A DNA stretch of 64,000 nucleotides from Pseudofabraea citricarpa (lineage: Eukaryota > Ascomycota > Leotiomycetes > Helotiales > Dermateaceae): the NCBI GenBank assembly GCA_029641185.1, contig JAPWGK010000019.1, positions 682,001-746,000 of the forward strand. Reading direction: 5' to 3'. Shown here one piece after another: positions 22,711 to 34,633 of this stretch; position 1 is the first letter of the stretch, and every line of letters starts with the position of its first letter. Both the position numbers and the translations under genes were made by a program. Under the pieces are notes generated by a model. It made no database searches. It saw only the letters and a program-made list of their open reading frames with translations, and was not told the DNA's origin.

Positions 22711-23336
22711 TCAAAACATAGCTTCCTGTGAAATCTCGCTGGCAGACATGTCTTCCACCCTTTTTAGATGCAACACCAACCTATAAGCTCCGCTGCCACT
22801 GAGATAGTACCTCCAAAGCTTCTTACTTCTTGCGAAGCCCAGACGTTCGTACAGCTTCATTGCGGCTTCATTCCCCTCTTCTGTTTCCAGCACAACTTCA
22901 TCGGCACCACGCTCTTTCATCTTATCGATGCTGCGTCGCACAAGCTCGGTCGCTATGCCTTTCCCGCGATACGCCGAGGAGACGGCGAGCATGGCAAGGT
23001 AGCCGCGCATCGTGGGCGGCGAGTGCGACTGATGAGGCTCGAGCTTCGAGATGACGACTCCGATCAGGGAGGAGGTTTCTGGATCAAGAGCCTAGGAATG
23101 AACGGTAAGCCAACTGCCATGTTGTGCGACCAGGAAACGGCTTGCCGTACCATGAAACACAGATCCGACCATTGGTACAGGAAGTAGCGATACACATAGA
23201 TACTGTACGGCTCGCTCAAATCCTTGGAGATGAGGGCTCGAATGGCCGGCAGGTACTGCTTCTCCAGCGCATGCTCGTATTGGATGTACCTCAGTTCCGA
23301 CGGCAGGCCTGAGACATTCTTGGGCTCTGCTGCCAT
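22711..23336 (-). CDS. mak3: N-alpha-acetyltransferase 30, NatC catalytic subunit
   Basis: Two exons: 23336-23151 and 23091-22711, giving 188 residues, normal for Mak3/Naa30. The GNAT fold is clear: DPETSSLIGVVISKLEPH, then MRGYLAMLAVSSAYRGKGIATELVRRSI, in which RGKGIA is the acetyl-CoA binding R/Q-x-x-G-x-G/A motif. VVLETEEGNEAAMKLYERLGFARSKKLWRYYLSG and YRLVLHLKR follow. NatC acetylates N-termini beginning Met-Leu, Met-Ile, Met-Phe and similar on ribosomes, together with Mak10 and Mak31. The 59-nt intron is GT-AG between Met and Ala codons. The gene is divergent from PDAT with 483 bases between starts. Confidence 0.93.
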
Positions 23337-23819
23337 GTTGGATGCAGGCGGGCGGAGGCGTGTGATGGTGAGAAGGCTGAAGGGAGAGAAGGAAGGCTGA
23401 TGGTCAGATGTCAGTTGTGAGAGATGTGCTCCTGTGCCACTGAGTGTGTGCTCACATGCAAATGCAAGGCTGTACGAAAGTACATCCCCGCTCCAGCCAC
23501 TACAGTACATGCTACAGCACAGCACAGCACAGTCAGTACCACTACCACTACCGGCCGGTTCGGCAGTGGTGCAGTGGGTGCTGGGGGGTCCCTGTGCCCT
23601 GTGGCTTCGCTGTTGCTACTGTTGCTGCTCAGGCTTGATGCGGCCTCGCGCGGTACGGAGCAAACTACGTACCGTCCCATGTGGTCATCAATAACAATAC
23701 AGCACAGTAGTAGCTCCAAGCAACAAATCCAGCTCAACCATGTCCACCAAATAAGACCAACCCCCCTTTCCTCTCAACACCTCCGCTGCAACCTGTACAT
23801 ACTACCCTCTCCGTTCAGC
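23337..23819. promoter_or_regulatory. Divergent upstream region NAA30 / PDAT
   Basis: 483 bases with low-complexity patches (repeated ACAGC near 23515-23530, CACTAC repeats, a G run near 23583). An open frame beginning at 23424 is in frame with the PDAT start at 23820, but its composition (Cys/Ser/Thr-rich, long Leu run) looks like leader rather than coding. Confidence 0.5.
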
Positions 23820-25923
23820 ATGGCCACACTCAGGCGCCGTCTTTTTGGAGCCAATACTCCTGCCGAACAGTCCTCAAGGGAGGACTCGCCGGTCAAGGCG
23901 GAACAGGTACGCCTGGCTCCAATCTCGAAGATCATCACCGAGCACTCCGTCAAGCAGAAGCATCGCAAGAGACGGAATGGCCTCATCTTCTTCCTGGGCG
24001 GCCTTTTTGGCATTGTCGCCGCGGGGTTCTTCGCCAACAAGAATGATCTCATCGACTTTCCGGAGATTGGGGATCTGAGCATGTCAAACTTGATGGATGT
24101 GCTCCCCGCCGGCATGATAAAGGATGTTCGGGACATGGCAGTATGCGACACTTGACCCTCCTATGATATATGGCCGTTAGCTAAATCGTTTCCAGAAAGG
24201 AGAACGCGAAGCTACAAACTACGACTCCTTCTCGGTCGGACTAAACCTACTTTCTCAGGGCATGAAAGCCACCCACCCCGTCATTATGATCCCGGGTGTC
24301 ATATCAACGGGTCTGGAGAGTTGGGGAACCACAAACAAGAGTAGACCATACTTCCGGAAGAGACTGTGGGGTAGTTGGAGCATGATGCGCGCTTTGGTTT
24401 TGGACAAGGAGGGCTGGAAGAAACACATTATGCTAGACAAGGATACTGGACTCGACCCTCCAGGCGGAATAAAGTTACGAGCAGCTCAGGGCTTTGATGC
24501 TGCCGACTTTTTTATCACTGGATATTGGATTTGGTAAGTGAGAAGCTTGAGTGCTATTGTTTACGAGACGCCTGGTGTAGCCTCGTTTTACTTTGAACAT
24601 TATACCTAACTTGATTTACAGGAACAAAATTCTAGAAAATTTAGCGACAATAGGCTATGATCCGTCGAATAGCTTCACAGCTGCTTATGATTGGCGGCTC
24701 TCGTATGCTAACCTAGAAGTACGCGACCAGTATTTTACTCGTCTAAAGTCTTATGTCGAAATGGCTTACAAAGTCACTGGCAAAAAGGTCGTCCTTGTAT
24801 CTCATAGTATGGGCGGTCAGGTGCTCTTCTACTTCTTTCACTGGGTCGCGTCCCCCGAAGGAGGCAATGGTGGTGATTCTTGGGTTGATGATTTTGTCGA
24901 CTCGTGGATCAATGTTAGCGGATGCATGCTGGGTGCTCTGAAAGGACTCCCAGCAGTTCTCAGTGGAGAAATGAAAGACACAGCGCAGTTAAATGCCTTT
25001 GCAGTCTATGGTCTCGAGCAATTCCTCAGTCGTCAAGAAAGGGCAGAACTGTTCCGAGCCATGCCCGGTATCTCTTCTATGCTTCCGATTGGAGGCAATG
25101 CTATTTGGGGAAATGGTACTTGGGCTCCTGATGACCTTCCAGGCCAGAATGCCACATATGGATCATTCATCAACTTCAAGACCTACAATGGAACGTCATA
25201 CAAGAACATGACAGTGGAAGAAAGCTTATCATACTTGTGGAATACTACCGACGATTGGTATGTAAAGCAAGTTAGAGGAAGTTACTCGCATGGGGTCGCA
25301 CATACAACTGCCGAAGTCGACGCCAACGAGAAAGATCCCCGAAAATGGATCAATCCTCTCGAGACACGACTGCCTCTTGCACCAAACCTAAAAATTTATT
25401 GCTTCTATGGTAAGTGGCTCCTTTCTCGTCAAATTACATGACTAACCAATAGACAGGAGTTGGAAAACCAGCAGAGAGAGCCTATTTCTATAGGAAAGAC
25501 GCCACCCCTCTTTCTAGCCTTAACATAACAATAGATACGAGCTTCACTCAAGGTCCGGCCGGCAATCCACCCTCGAATGGTGGTGCCATTGTTGACCATG
25601 GAGTCATTCTTGGCGAGGGAGACGGTACAGTCAACTTGCTCTCATTGGGATACATGTGTAACAAAGGGTGGAATATGCACCGCTACAACCCAGCAGGTGT
25701 AAAGATCAAGGTTCTAGAGATGCCACACGAGCCTGATCGATTTAGCCCTCGCGGTGGACCAAACACGGGTGACCATGTAGACATCCTCGGCCGACAGAGC
25801 CTGAATGACTTGATTTTACGAATTGCTGCAGGCAGAGGTGAGGACATCGGCGAGAACGTCACGAGCAAGATTCTTGAATACGCGGACAAAGTCAAGATCT
25901 ACGAAGAAGATAAATATTTATGA
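23820..25923 (+). CDS. lro1: Phospholipid:diacylglycerol acyltransferase (PDAT, LRO1)
   Basis: Four exons: 23820-24140, 24196-24533, 24622-25409 and 25457-25923, giving 637 residues (yeast Lro1 is 661). The enzyme moves an acyl group from a phospholipid to diacylglycerol, making triacylglycerol in the ER. A basic cytosolic N-terminus (KQKHRKRRN) precedes a single membrane segment (LIFFLGGLFGIVAAGFFA, about 60-77). The luminal LCAT-like domain has PVIMIPGVISTGLESW, DWRLSYANLE, and the lipase elbow SHSMGGQ with nucleophile Ser near 282. The C-terminal part holds LGEGDGTVNLLSLGYMC (the Asp of the triad) and GDHVDILG (the His). Introns of 55, 88 and 47 nt all restore the frame. The start was chosen at MATLRRRLFG because upstream sequence looks non-coding. 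Confidence 0.95.
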
Positions 25924-27602
25924 GCACATTTCTCTTCCTTTCTCCCTTTTGTTTTCATATTGGCTCACGGAGGCTGGGTTGCTTGGTGGGTGGGTATAAA
26001 GGAGGTGTTGAGAGACTGGTCGGTTTGGTTGTTTTTTTCTTTAAGATACCCCACAACAGAAAAAGAACACAGAAACGACATGACATAAGATGAGGGTGAG
26101 AACTGGAGAGAAGAGAAGAGGATGTAAATCCTGGGATTGTAGGATACGTTGGGGGTTATATTTTATCTCGCCGTGGGAAGTTGGTGTTTATAGACTTTTC
26201 TTCTTTTTGTCGCTTTTTGGGGCGGGAGGGGGCTGAGGGGTTTCGACTCGGCGGCATCTCTGGGGTTTATTAGTAATTACGTACATATCGAAATCTACAT
26301 GATGCTCAAGCCGCAAATGCCCAGCAGGGTGTCATTCTCCACGCGAGCAAACCTGTGACCGCTTCTGAAGGAAGTTAAGCGACCACCAAAATGGCATCAG
26401 AAAAAAGCAGCCTGCGTTAGATTTTGCCACATCAACGGATGTAGGAATGAAGTATATATATGACATCACTCACCGAGGCAGGGGAGGCGGAGAAGTGTAA
26501 GTTCTGGCGTACCTCGACGGAGTGAGACAGATGATTTCAACCCGGCCGATCATGAGAGCGGGTGAAATTACATAGACATACCCCGGATACTCAATTCGCG
26601 AGATCCGATCCAGGAGACAGATGCAACACAACATAACGAAACGCAAAGCAAAGCAAAGCCATCTCTCCGGATAACGGATAGGGAGCGGGGAGAGAAGGTA
26701 AAATCCCCTTGGCAACAATTGTACAGAGTGGCCTTTTAATGCGACAGAACAATGAATATGGGATAAGTACATCCACTTACAACTCACAACACATATGCCC
26801 TAATCAAAAGTATATATGGCATAACCCCAGCCGTGCCCAAACTAGCTGGTATTTCGAGAAACAACTACATGTATTTATTCTTCCGTTTTCTTTTTTCTCT
26901 ATCTCGAAACAAAAACAAATTCGTTGAAGCGATGCTTCCCTCCTTCTTTCCATCCTTCCCATCAGCAACAGACTGGCGACTTTCTGTGCATGTCTAGCTA
27001 GCGTTTCTGACCTTGCCTTACCGTGCCTTGCGTATCTAGATCTAAGCTAGCTTCTTTTCTTCCAACACCAGTAGGTCAGATACTGTACTCTAGCCCCTTT
27101 TCCTTTCCGCTTTGATGACTAGGTAGGTAAGCGAGTTATCATCACCGAGGAGTTTTTCTTCTTCTGGATTCGTGCTTTTTTATTTCAATCTCGGTTTTGC
27201 TGACTCCAGGATAAGCTTGCTTGGGCGGGAACATCGACACGGCCGGTTCATTCAAAGATATAAAAACTGTGTTTAGCTGCAGGGTTTAAGACCGCTCTTC
27301 TGACTAAGTGATAGACGCACACAGCCCGTAACAAGTAAGCAGGGGGGAATGGTCTAAGATGATTAACTACAGCAACAGCGGTAATGGCAATTATAAGTGT
27401 TAGGGAGTCAGTGACCAACGGAGAACCAATTAGCATAGCCTCCTATGCCCGAGAAGTCATCAAAAGATAGAAGAGTTCATAGAGATTCATTACGGCATTA
27501 TTGATAGCCACCAAGTAAACGCCCCTCCCAGGTCCAGTATTCCAAGAACCCCGATCCATGCCAATGAAGCAATACACAAGTCATCATGAAACAATTAACA
27601 CA
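25924..27602. other. Long convergent intergenic region
   Basis: About 1.7 kb between the PDAT and condensin stops, unusually long for a tail-to-tail space here. No open frame looks coding and no tRNA or rRNA fold was recognised. A long 3' UTR or a non-coding transcript is possible but unsupported. Confidence 0.5.
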
Positions 27603-30600
27603 CTAAGCTGCTGCCTGCACAACCCTGAACCCGCCAGAGACGATCTTAGTGATCTCTTCGTTCTTATGCTGGAGTAGGCTCAAGGCGTAAGCGACGTCAT
27701 TCCACTGCCTCTCACTCTCGCATCTCGCTAACCTGGCTGCTAACTTGTCTGCAAGCTGCCTGGCATGTTTGTCCTAGATGATGATTAGCAAACCATTTCG
27801 AAAAATGCAATGTGTAATAAGAATTACCTTCTCAATGAATCCCGCTAAGAACTTGATGATCCGCCTCAATGAGTCCTCCTGGAGTTCCTTTTCTGCAGAC
27901 AACAGACTGAACATGTCGACAAAGTGATTATACACAGCATTATCTTTCGTGCTTAGCTCAGTGAAGAACATGCGACTCAGATCGGCAATCCTCTTATCGT
28001 CATCCTCCAAGCATTTGGCCATCTCTCCGAGCTGACCCTTGACCTTGACTTGACCAGCAAGAATGAGGAATGTAAGTGTCATTAAGCATGTGCGCTTAAC
28101 ACTTGCATCCTTATCATTCAAACGGCGGTACAAGAAGTCTGTGTTCTCATCGATAAGGTGATTGAAGCATACTGCCATATCTCCAAGAGCGATGACAACA
28201 TTCGATCGGGTGATCGGGTCCTTTGATCGCTCAAGAATTGTAATGAGCAGAGGTAGGTTAGCCTCGCAGTACTCAGAACTGACACACATAAGCTTGGCTA
28301 AGCACAATGTTGCAGCCGCTTGTAAGTTTCGATCCTTGTATGAAGTATTATTGGAGCATATCTCGGAGACAAGAGGACCGAAATTTGACAAGAGGGAATT
28401 TTCGCCGTAGAGAAGCTCACGTTCACGGATATGTGTCATGGCTTCAGTAAAATCATCCTCAGTGGTACCGCCAATCATGTCGAGATCATCTGCAGCTTCC
28501 TTGGCTGCCTTGTCTTCTGGCTTTTCAGCCGCTGGCTTGCTCTTTTCACTGTCGGCCTTGCGTCGCTTAAAATCAAGCTCACAAAGTTCCAAGTGAACGA
28601 TTTGCTTTATGGCAACATGTCCAACTATAAAAAGCAACTGTGACAAGGCGATAGACCCCTTCTGTCTTGGCTCAGGCTTTGCGGCTGTCTCCGGGGGAGG
28701 CGTGGGAGGTGCTCCATCATCTTCTTCCTCCACTTCAACTTCTGGCTTGGCCTCAGTCTCAGGTTCTGGTGATGATGTACGTTGTGAGAAGACATGCTTT
28801 GTCTTTCTGCGAAGAATTTCCGAACAGAGAGTGTCTGGGTGTTTTGAAAGAGTGTAGATGGCACTGATGGCTTGTTCAGCAACACCATACCATTCCTTAC
28901 TGTCTGACTCGACCTCGGTGATTGCTGCGAGCTTGACAAGAACGGCATGGTCGTTGGGCAGCTTTGAGTTCTGAACGGCGGTTTCTTTCGCTTGTCGTCC
29001 GGTGGGATTGATCCTGCGCAGTGCGATACAGGTGTATTTTGCCAATTGGAGGTCAGATCGTCCTAGACCACCTAGACCAATTCGCAGCATCGTCTCCATT
29101 TCCCCGACAACTATCTCTGGCTTGGCAGTTGCAAGCATACCAAGGACAATAATAGATCCTCGTCTTTGGCTCTTAGATATCTCTCTTTTTTGCACACCAT
29201 ACACCTGCCAAAGCTTAGACACAACCAGCTCGGAGACATGACCGGCCTTCATCATGGTGCTTAGTAGTTGCTCCAAAGATGTCAACTCTGCTGGAGTAGC
29301 TCCAAAGGTCAAACTGATCATGTTTCGAGCAATATAATTTGCTGCGTCATTGCCAGTATATGAATCTGGAGCTTCGAAGAAAAGGCGCTTGTAACAGTCA
29401 ATGAGATGGGTTTGGACACCCTTTCCTTCATCGCTATTCCCTTTGGTCCAAATCAATCTCAGCATTCTTCGAATACCAAGTTTGTTTTGCTCGATATTAT
29501 AGGCGTCACCGATCTCGAAATATTCCATAGCTTCGATAACTTCACTCTTGTTCTTAGAACCAAGAAGTTGGCAGATTGTAGTGGTCGCGCCATGAAGCAC
29601 TTCAATAAACTTCAGAGCTTCAACATAGTAGCGTCTGGTTAAGGTCAATTTGCCAATGGCTTCTGATGTTGCTGCATCTTCTTGTGCCTTTTTGACAATG
29701 GCCATCTTTTCGTCGTTGGTTAACGGCTTCTCTGGAGAGGCAGGCTCAATCACAGTGGCATCATCCAGCAAGACTGTATCGACTTTGTTATCCTCGGCGA
29801 GGCCTGGTGTTCCAGCCGGCGGTTTCAAAGCATTCAATTCGGCATCGACAGCATCAAGTCGAGCATTCCACTCTTTGTAGTTGAGTTGTGATCCATGCAT
29901 TAGTCCGAAAGGATGAGTCTTGATGAGAGCCCCTAGAAGTTTAATCGCGTTACGGCGGACGTTGCTACTCTTGTCCTCGAGACTTCGTGCAGCTAGCTCA
30001 GCGACTCTTTGTCGCCTCTTCGGGAATTTTTGATCGAGATCACAAATCTTGACGTATACTTGAATAGCGCGGCATCTGCAGTAAGGATTGACATCCAAAA
30101 ATCGTTCCTCCAGTACGTCGAAGAATGCATTCAGCTGTGACTTGTGGTTGTCACCTCGCTCTTCTTGCTTGCTGAGATCGGCAACCAAGTTACCGCAGAC
30201 TTCGATTAAAGCACATCTGAGAGCATAAGACTGTCCAAATCAGTATCGTGACGCATATCCAGATTTGACATAACTAACCTCACTGTCCAACTGTTTCGCA
30301 AGCATAGTCATCTGCTTGATAACAAGTCTAGGCGCCAATTCTGATATTTTGACAATAAATGACGAAACAGACTTTGGTCCCCTGGTATCATTGCTGTTGA
30401 ATTCTTTGTTGCTCAATTCTCGTAGGACCTCATCAGCTAGTTGAGGATAGTCATATTGCTCAGAAAGGATATGGAGGAACTCTGCCATAGGCTCTGCTAA
30501 ATGCTCAAAGTATGTCAAGTTCTGCACAATAGATATTTGCGCCGCTAGAACAGAATTTTAGCTTCTTTCCAATGAAATCAACGACTGGCTTGCCTACCGT

Positions 30601-31414
30601 ATCCATGACCATGATGCTTAACTGCAATACACAAAACTTTGAATGCGTGCATACGAATGGATGTATTTTTCACCCTTTGCTCATTCTCCAAGACCATGTA
30701 GACAGGTCTTGTAAATAAACCGATAAAAGTATCTCGCTCGGACGTAGTGAGGAATATTTTTGAAAGCTTTAACTTTAAAACTTTGCACATGATGTCGAGG
30801 GCCGTTTGTAACTGAGCGGAAGAGTCCCAGTTCCCATCCTTCGCGGTAGCCTTGGCCTTGCCAGCCTTCCCGCGTCCTCGAGCGACAGGTGCTGAACTTG
30901 ATTTTTCCGCCGCTTTGGTCTCGACCGCAGCGATTGTCCATTGCAAAAGAAAACCAAACACCTCGAGTAGTTGTTTATGGTGGGAGATGAGTTCCTGCTC
31001 GTCGGACTCAAGATCATTATGTATGATATCCGCTTCCGCCGAAAGACCCGATACGACAAGATCCAGGATCTTGCTCAGGGCATGAGTTGGAAGGACCGCA
31101 GTGGATCTAGATAGATTCAAATGTTCAGCATCTGGCTGGTAGGGAAGGTGTCGATTGAGTATAAGTGAAATAGGGACACACTTTAAGAGGAACTGAAGGG
31201 AGTCAAAGGAGGAGCTTCTCGTAATAGCATCTGGATTCTCTGCTACTGAATCGACGATCGGGTTGAGCACGGTATTGATCAAAGAGTTGGTTAACGACTC
31301 AGGATCATTTTCGCAATCGACAAGATTCGAATCGGCTTCTGGTGTCGAGATTGCCGCAGGGTCGCTCATGTAATGCTTCAGAGCATCGTTGATGTCGAAA
31401 TTGATCGTATCCAT
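27603..31414 (-). CDS. ycs4: Condensin complex subunit 1 (Ycs4/Cnd1/CAP-D2)
   Basis: Four exons: 31414-30598, 30544-30279, 30230-27828 and 27773-27603, giving 1218 residues, in the family's range. It is a HEAT-repeat subunit of condensin, which compacts mitotic chromosomes with the Smc2/Smc4 ATPases. The N-terminal domain begins MDTINFDINDALKHY. The highly conserved block FFDVLEERFLDVNPYCRCRAIQ, followed by KSSNVRRNAIKLLGALIKTHPF, lies near residues 395-470. The C-terminal core SNVVIALGDMAVCFNHLIDENTDFLYRRLND with FFTELSTKDNAVYNHFVDMFS is also diagnostic. An acidic Pro/Glu insertion sits near residues 835-885. Introns of 53, 48 and 54 nt are GT-AG. It is divergent from CDC7 with 302 bases between start codons. 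Confidence 0.95.
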
Positions 31415-31716
31415 GGCGGCGGTATCGAAGTCGTCGCAGCAGACATGTATGTTGATTGTCCAGACAGAAAAAGTGTCTGGGCTGATGTTGTTTTGAGATT
31501 CGCGAGGCTGCGACTGAAGCCTGATTGGCCGACGCGTATTTTTGTAAACAAGCGCAAATTCACGTCTCCAACGTGACGACTAGACCAACACCCCGCCGAA
31601 CCACTTACTTGCTGCAAGGTACCCGCCTCAAAACACAGATCGCGCGGCTCCAATGTCAGACACTTGTATTCTGCGATAGTCCTGCTCATTCGTTATAACT
31701 TCTCTCTCATAATTTA
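31415..31716. promoter_or_regulatory. Divergent promoter condensin subunit 1 / CDC7
   Basis: A 302-base bidirectional promoter. Within 27 bases it holds an inverted CCAAT (ATTGG, 31522-31526), the MCB-type hexamer ACGCGT (31530-31535) and GTAAACA, a forkhead-type site (31542-31548). The matches are seen directly; binding is inference. Confidence 0.55.
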
Positions 31717-33178
31717 ATGGCGACTCGACCGCGCAACGCGCAGATGGCCTTCGAGGTACACCAGGACGAACTGCGAAGCGAGTCAGTGGACGAAGATGAC
31801 CAGAGAACGCTGGAGGAGAGCGAGGGCATAGATGACGAGTCTTTGCAAGGCGATGGCGGCTCAGACTCCGACGACAGTGAATGCTTGGTGGACCCAATGG
31901 TGCAGGACGATATGGACAAGTTTCAAGAGACTTTCAAGGGCATACAAGATCGATTCCGGCTTATAAATCGAATCGGAGAAGGTGTGTTTCCTCAAAAAGA
32001 AAAGAAAAGACGGGCTTTTGTTAATCATTTTTTTAGGGACATTCTCTACCGTGTACAAAGCGGAGGACCTTATGTACGATGAGTACGACAACGATTGGGA
32101 CATCGAAGAAAAAGAAAACCCCTCTCACTACATGTCACCTCCAGTAAAACGACAACGAATAGTGGCGCATGATTATCAGAGGCAGAGACAGCGCCCAAGA
32201 TATGTTGCGATCAAGAAAATCTATGTTACTAGCAGCCCTGCGCGTATTTTGAATGAGATTGAGCTGCTAAACGACTTGCGCGGCTGCAGCTCAGTCTGCC
32301 CACTCATCACTGCATTTCGACATACAGACCAAGTTGTTGCTGTTCTGCCGTACTTTAGACACACCGATTTCAGAGAGTATTTTCGGAAGATGACAGTTCC
32401 AGACATGCAAATTTATTTTCGGTCGTTGTTTACCGCGCTTGATGCAGTACACGAGCAAGGTATTTTGCACCGAGACATCAAACCTACGAACTTCTTGTAC
32501 GAACCAGATAAGAAGCGTGGTGTCCTCGTAGATTTTGGTCTCGCAGAGAGGGTAGGTACCGAGTCGAAACCTTGTCTATGCACATTAGATTCGGTTGATC
32601 GAAAACGACGAGTGCATGCTAGTATAGCAGCATCGCAAGGCCCAGCCATTGGGTATCCCAAAAACGATTCTCGGCCATCGCGGAGAGCAAATCGTGCTGG
32701 TACCCGAGGCTTTCGTGCACCCGAAGTTCTCTTCAAATGTACAGATCAGCAGACCAAAATTGATATCTGGTCAGCTGGTGTGATCCTGCTCACGATTCTT
32801 TCGAAACGCTTCCCATTCTTCAACTCAGCTGATGATGTCGAGGCTATGATCGAGATCGCCACGATCTTCGGTCAGAAGAAGATGAAGCAATGTGCTATAC
32901 TACACGGAACTGTTTTCGAGACAAACATTCCCACCATCGGCAATGCAGGCTTTACATTGGAAAAGATCATCCTGTGGTCAACATGCAGAAACGATGGAGG
33001 CGATGGAGAGATCCCTCTGACAAGCGAGGAGAAGATGGCGGTGCGGTTCTTAGAACGCTGCTTCGAGCTCGACCCAAATAAACGCATCAGTGCTGGAGAA
33101 GCGTTGCAGCACCCATTCTTGAAGTTGGCGAGTGGAGGGTCGGAGGATGAGCTCCAAGATGAAATGCATTTGTTATGA
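31717..33178 (+). CDS. cdc7: Cdc7-type (DDK) protein kinase
   Basis: Two exons: 31717-31981 and 32037-33178, giving 468 residues. The kinase activates replication origins by phosphorylating Mcm2-7 together with its Dbf4 partner. An acidic N-terminus precedes the glycine loop IGEGTFSTVYKA, which is split by the 55-nt intron. Catalytic signatures are RYVAIKKIY (VAIK lysine), HRDIKPTNFLY (about 233) and VDFGLAERVG (about 253). A basic kinase insert follows DFG (RKRRVHASIAASQG...PSRRANRAGTRGFRAPEVLFK). The activation segment ends in APE. The ILNEIELLNDLRG segment and the PYFRHTDFREYFRKM region, where Cdc7 kinases have characteristic residues, support DDK rather than another CMGC kinase. Confidence 0.94.
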
Positions 33179-33521
33179 GGTGTCCGGAATTCTTGATTGG
33201 CGTTTATTAGGAGGTTTCAGCATACAAGGCTAGAGGGCGTCTAATCCTTTCCGCTGTAAATATATGATTTGGCGTTTGTGCAACGGTTAGAGGATTTCTG
33301 TGCCGCATGAGAATTCATGATACCATAGCATTAACAGCATAATACGTAGCAATAGTAATAATTTCTGAGGCCCGTAACAAATCACATGTGGAACACGCAG
33401 AATTTGATTCTGAAGCTTTTTTTTAATCATTCACGAGAACTCCCATAGCCATAGAAGCCGATCATAGAAGCATTGATATTGTTAAGCCCCTGCCAGTCCG
33501 TCCGAACAAGATACACCGCAT
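33179..33521. other. Intergenic, convergent 3' flanks
   Basis: 343 bases between the stops of CDC7 and uL15; AT-rich, no gene seen. Confidence 0.6.
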
Positions 33522-34317
33522 TTATGCAACCAACTCAACGACACCACCAGCCTCAGTAATCTTTCTCTCAGCCTCCTTGCTGAACCATCTTGCGCGTACA
33601 AGGATGGGAACCTCTGGTAATCTTCCCTTTCCGAGAACCTTGCTGTATCCGAGTGGGAGGAGATCGAGAACTGGGATGGTATCCTTCTTGGCGCCGGAGA
33701 TGTACTCATCACGCTTCTCAGCTGGGACGAGGGACCAGAGCTGCAAGGAAAAAAGAAAAGAAAAAAGTCAGCACAAATTCTCCCACATTTCTCGCCTGGA
33801 TATATGTGTGTGTGCAAAATAGACGTACCTTGTCGAGGTTGATGACTGGCTTCCAGAAGTGGTTGTTTTGCTTGTGGAAGTATCTCATACCGACCTTTCC
33901 GAAGTAACCTGGATGGTACTTATCCATGTTGGTTCTGTGGTGATGTTGTCCACCAGCAAGACCACGTCCACCGGGATGCTTGCGGTGCTTTCCTACACGA
34001 CCGTGACCGGCCGAGACGTGACCGCGGCTGTAGAGAGAATTCCAGTCAGCATTGCTTCTTCTTCTTCTTCTTCCTCTTCTTCTGTTTCTTCTTGCACCGT
34101 GTTCCCCTGTCCTCGATCGCCCATCAAACCATGCGCGCCTTCACTCCCTCTTTTCCCCTCCATCGACGAGAGGGAGCAACGAAAAAAAAAAAGTTCGCGG
34201 CGCAGAAGAACTTCCTTCAATCGCTGCGCAGGCTGCGCTGGTGTGTGGATGGGGGATCGGGAATGGGGAGAGCTGGGAGACGTACTGCTTGCGGGTTTTG
34301 CTCAAATGGGTAGGCAT
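33522..34317 (-). CDS. rpl28: 60S ribosomal protein uL15 (L27a/L28)
   Basis: Three exons: 34317-34286, 34027-33829 and 33740-33522, giving exactly 149 residues as in yeast. The sequence [20 protein letters not shown], then [20 protein letters not shown] and the end AGGVVELVA, is unmistakable. The protein sits near the exit side of the large subunit and is made in large amounts. The first exon is only 32 nt. The first intron is long for this window (258 nt) and contains an AAG-rich, CTT-on-plus tract near 34050-34095, a common arrangement for fungal ribosomal protein genes. The second intron is 88 nt with a long pyrimidine tract before its acceptor. Confidence 0.97.
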
Positions 34318-34633
34318 CTTGTCGTTGGGTGAGATGCCGTGATGTTTTGTCGATGTCGGTTTCTTCCCGTTGAAATTCAGCGATATTTGCTGTGTGGGCG
34401 CCTGGCTCGCTTGGGCCCACTTTGCTGGTCACACTCTTTAGCGAGACGTACTAACCACCTCTGTCATGTGACTTTGCACGTCTTGACTTGATCGAGGCAT
34501 CTTATCGCCATGCAGATAATGGTACAAGTACAACGTTAACGTTGTAGGTAGAGTTTGGTTTGAAGCTTTTGCAATCATTTGATTTTCACGCTCGGGATTT
34601 TCTAGCTAAGGGAACACAAAAATTCGAGTTCAA
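34318..34633. other. Intergenic: uL15 promoter and CHL1 3' flank
   Basis: 316 bases holding the uL15 upstream region and the CHL1 3' end. No specific motif was recognised. Confidence 0.5.

Noticed and set aside
23424..23819. In-frame upstream extension of PDAT
   Set aside because: The added residues are Cys/Ser/Thr-rich with a long leucine run encoded by simple-sequence DNA; PDAT proteins start near the basic N-terminus at 23820.
26341..26390. Stretch with GGAAGTTAAG-like words reminiscent of 5S rRNA
   Set aside because: The rest of the 5S sequence and its internal promoter are missing and no 120-base fold is possible.
34028..34285. Possible snoRNA in the long first intron of the uL15 gene
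   Set aside because: I searched for C/D boxes (TGATGA ... CTGA) and an H/ACA pattern by eye and found no properly placed pair; the intron is mostly low-complexity GA/CT sequence.
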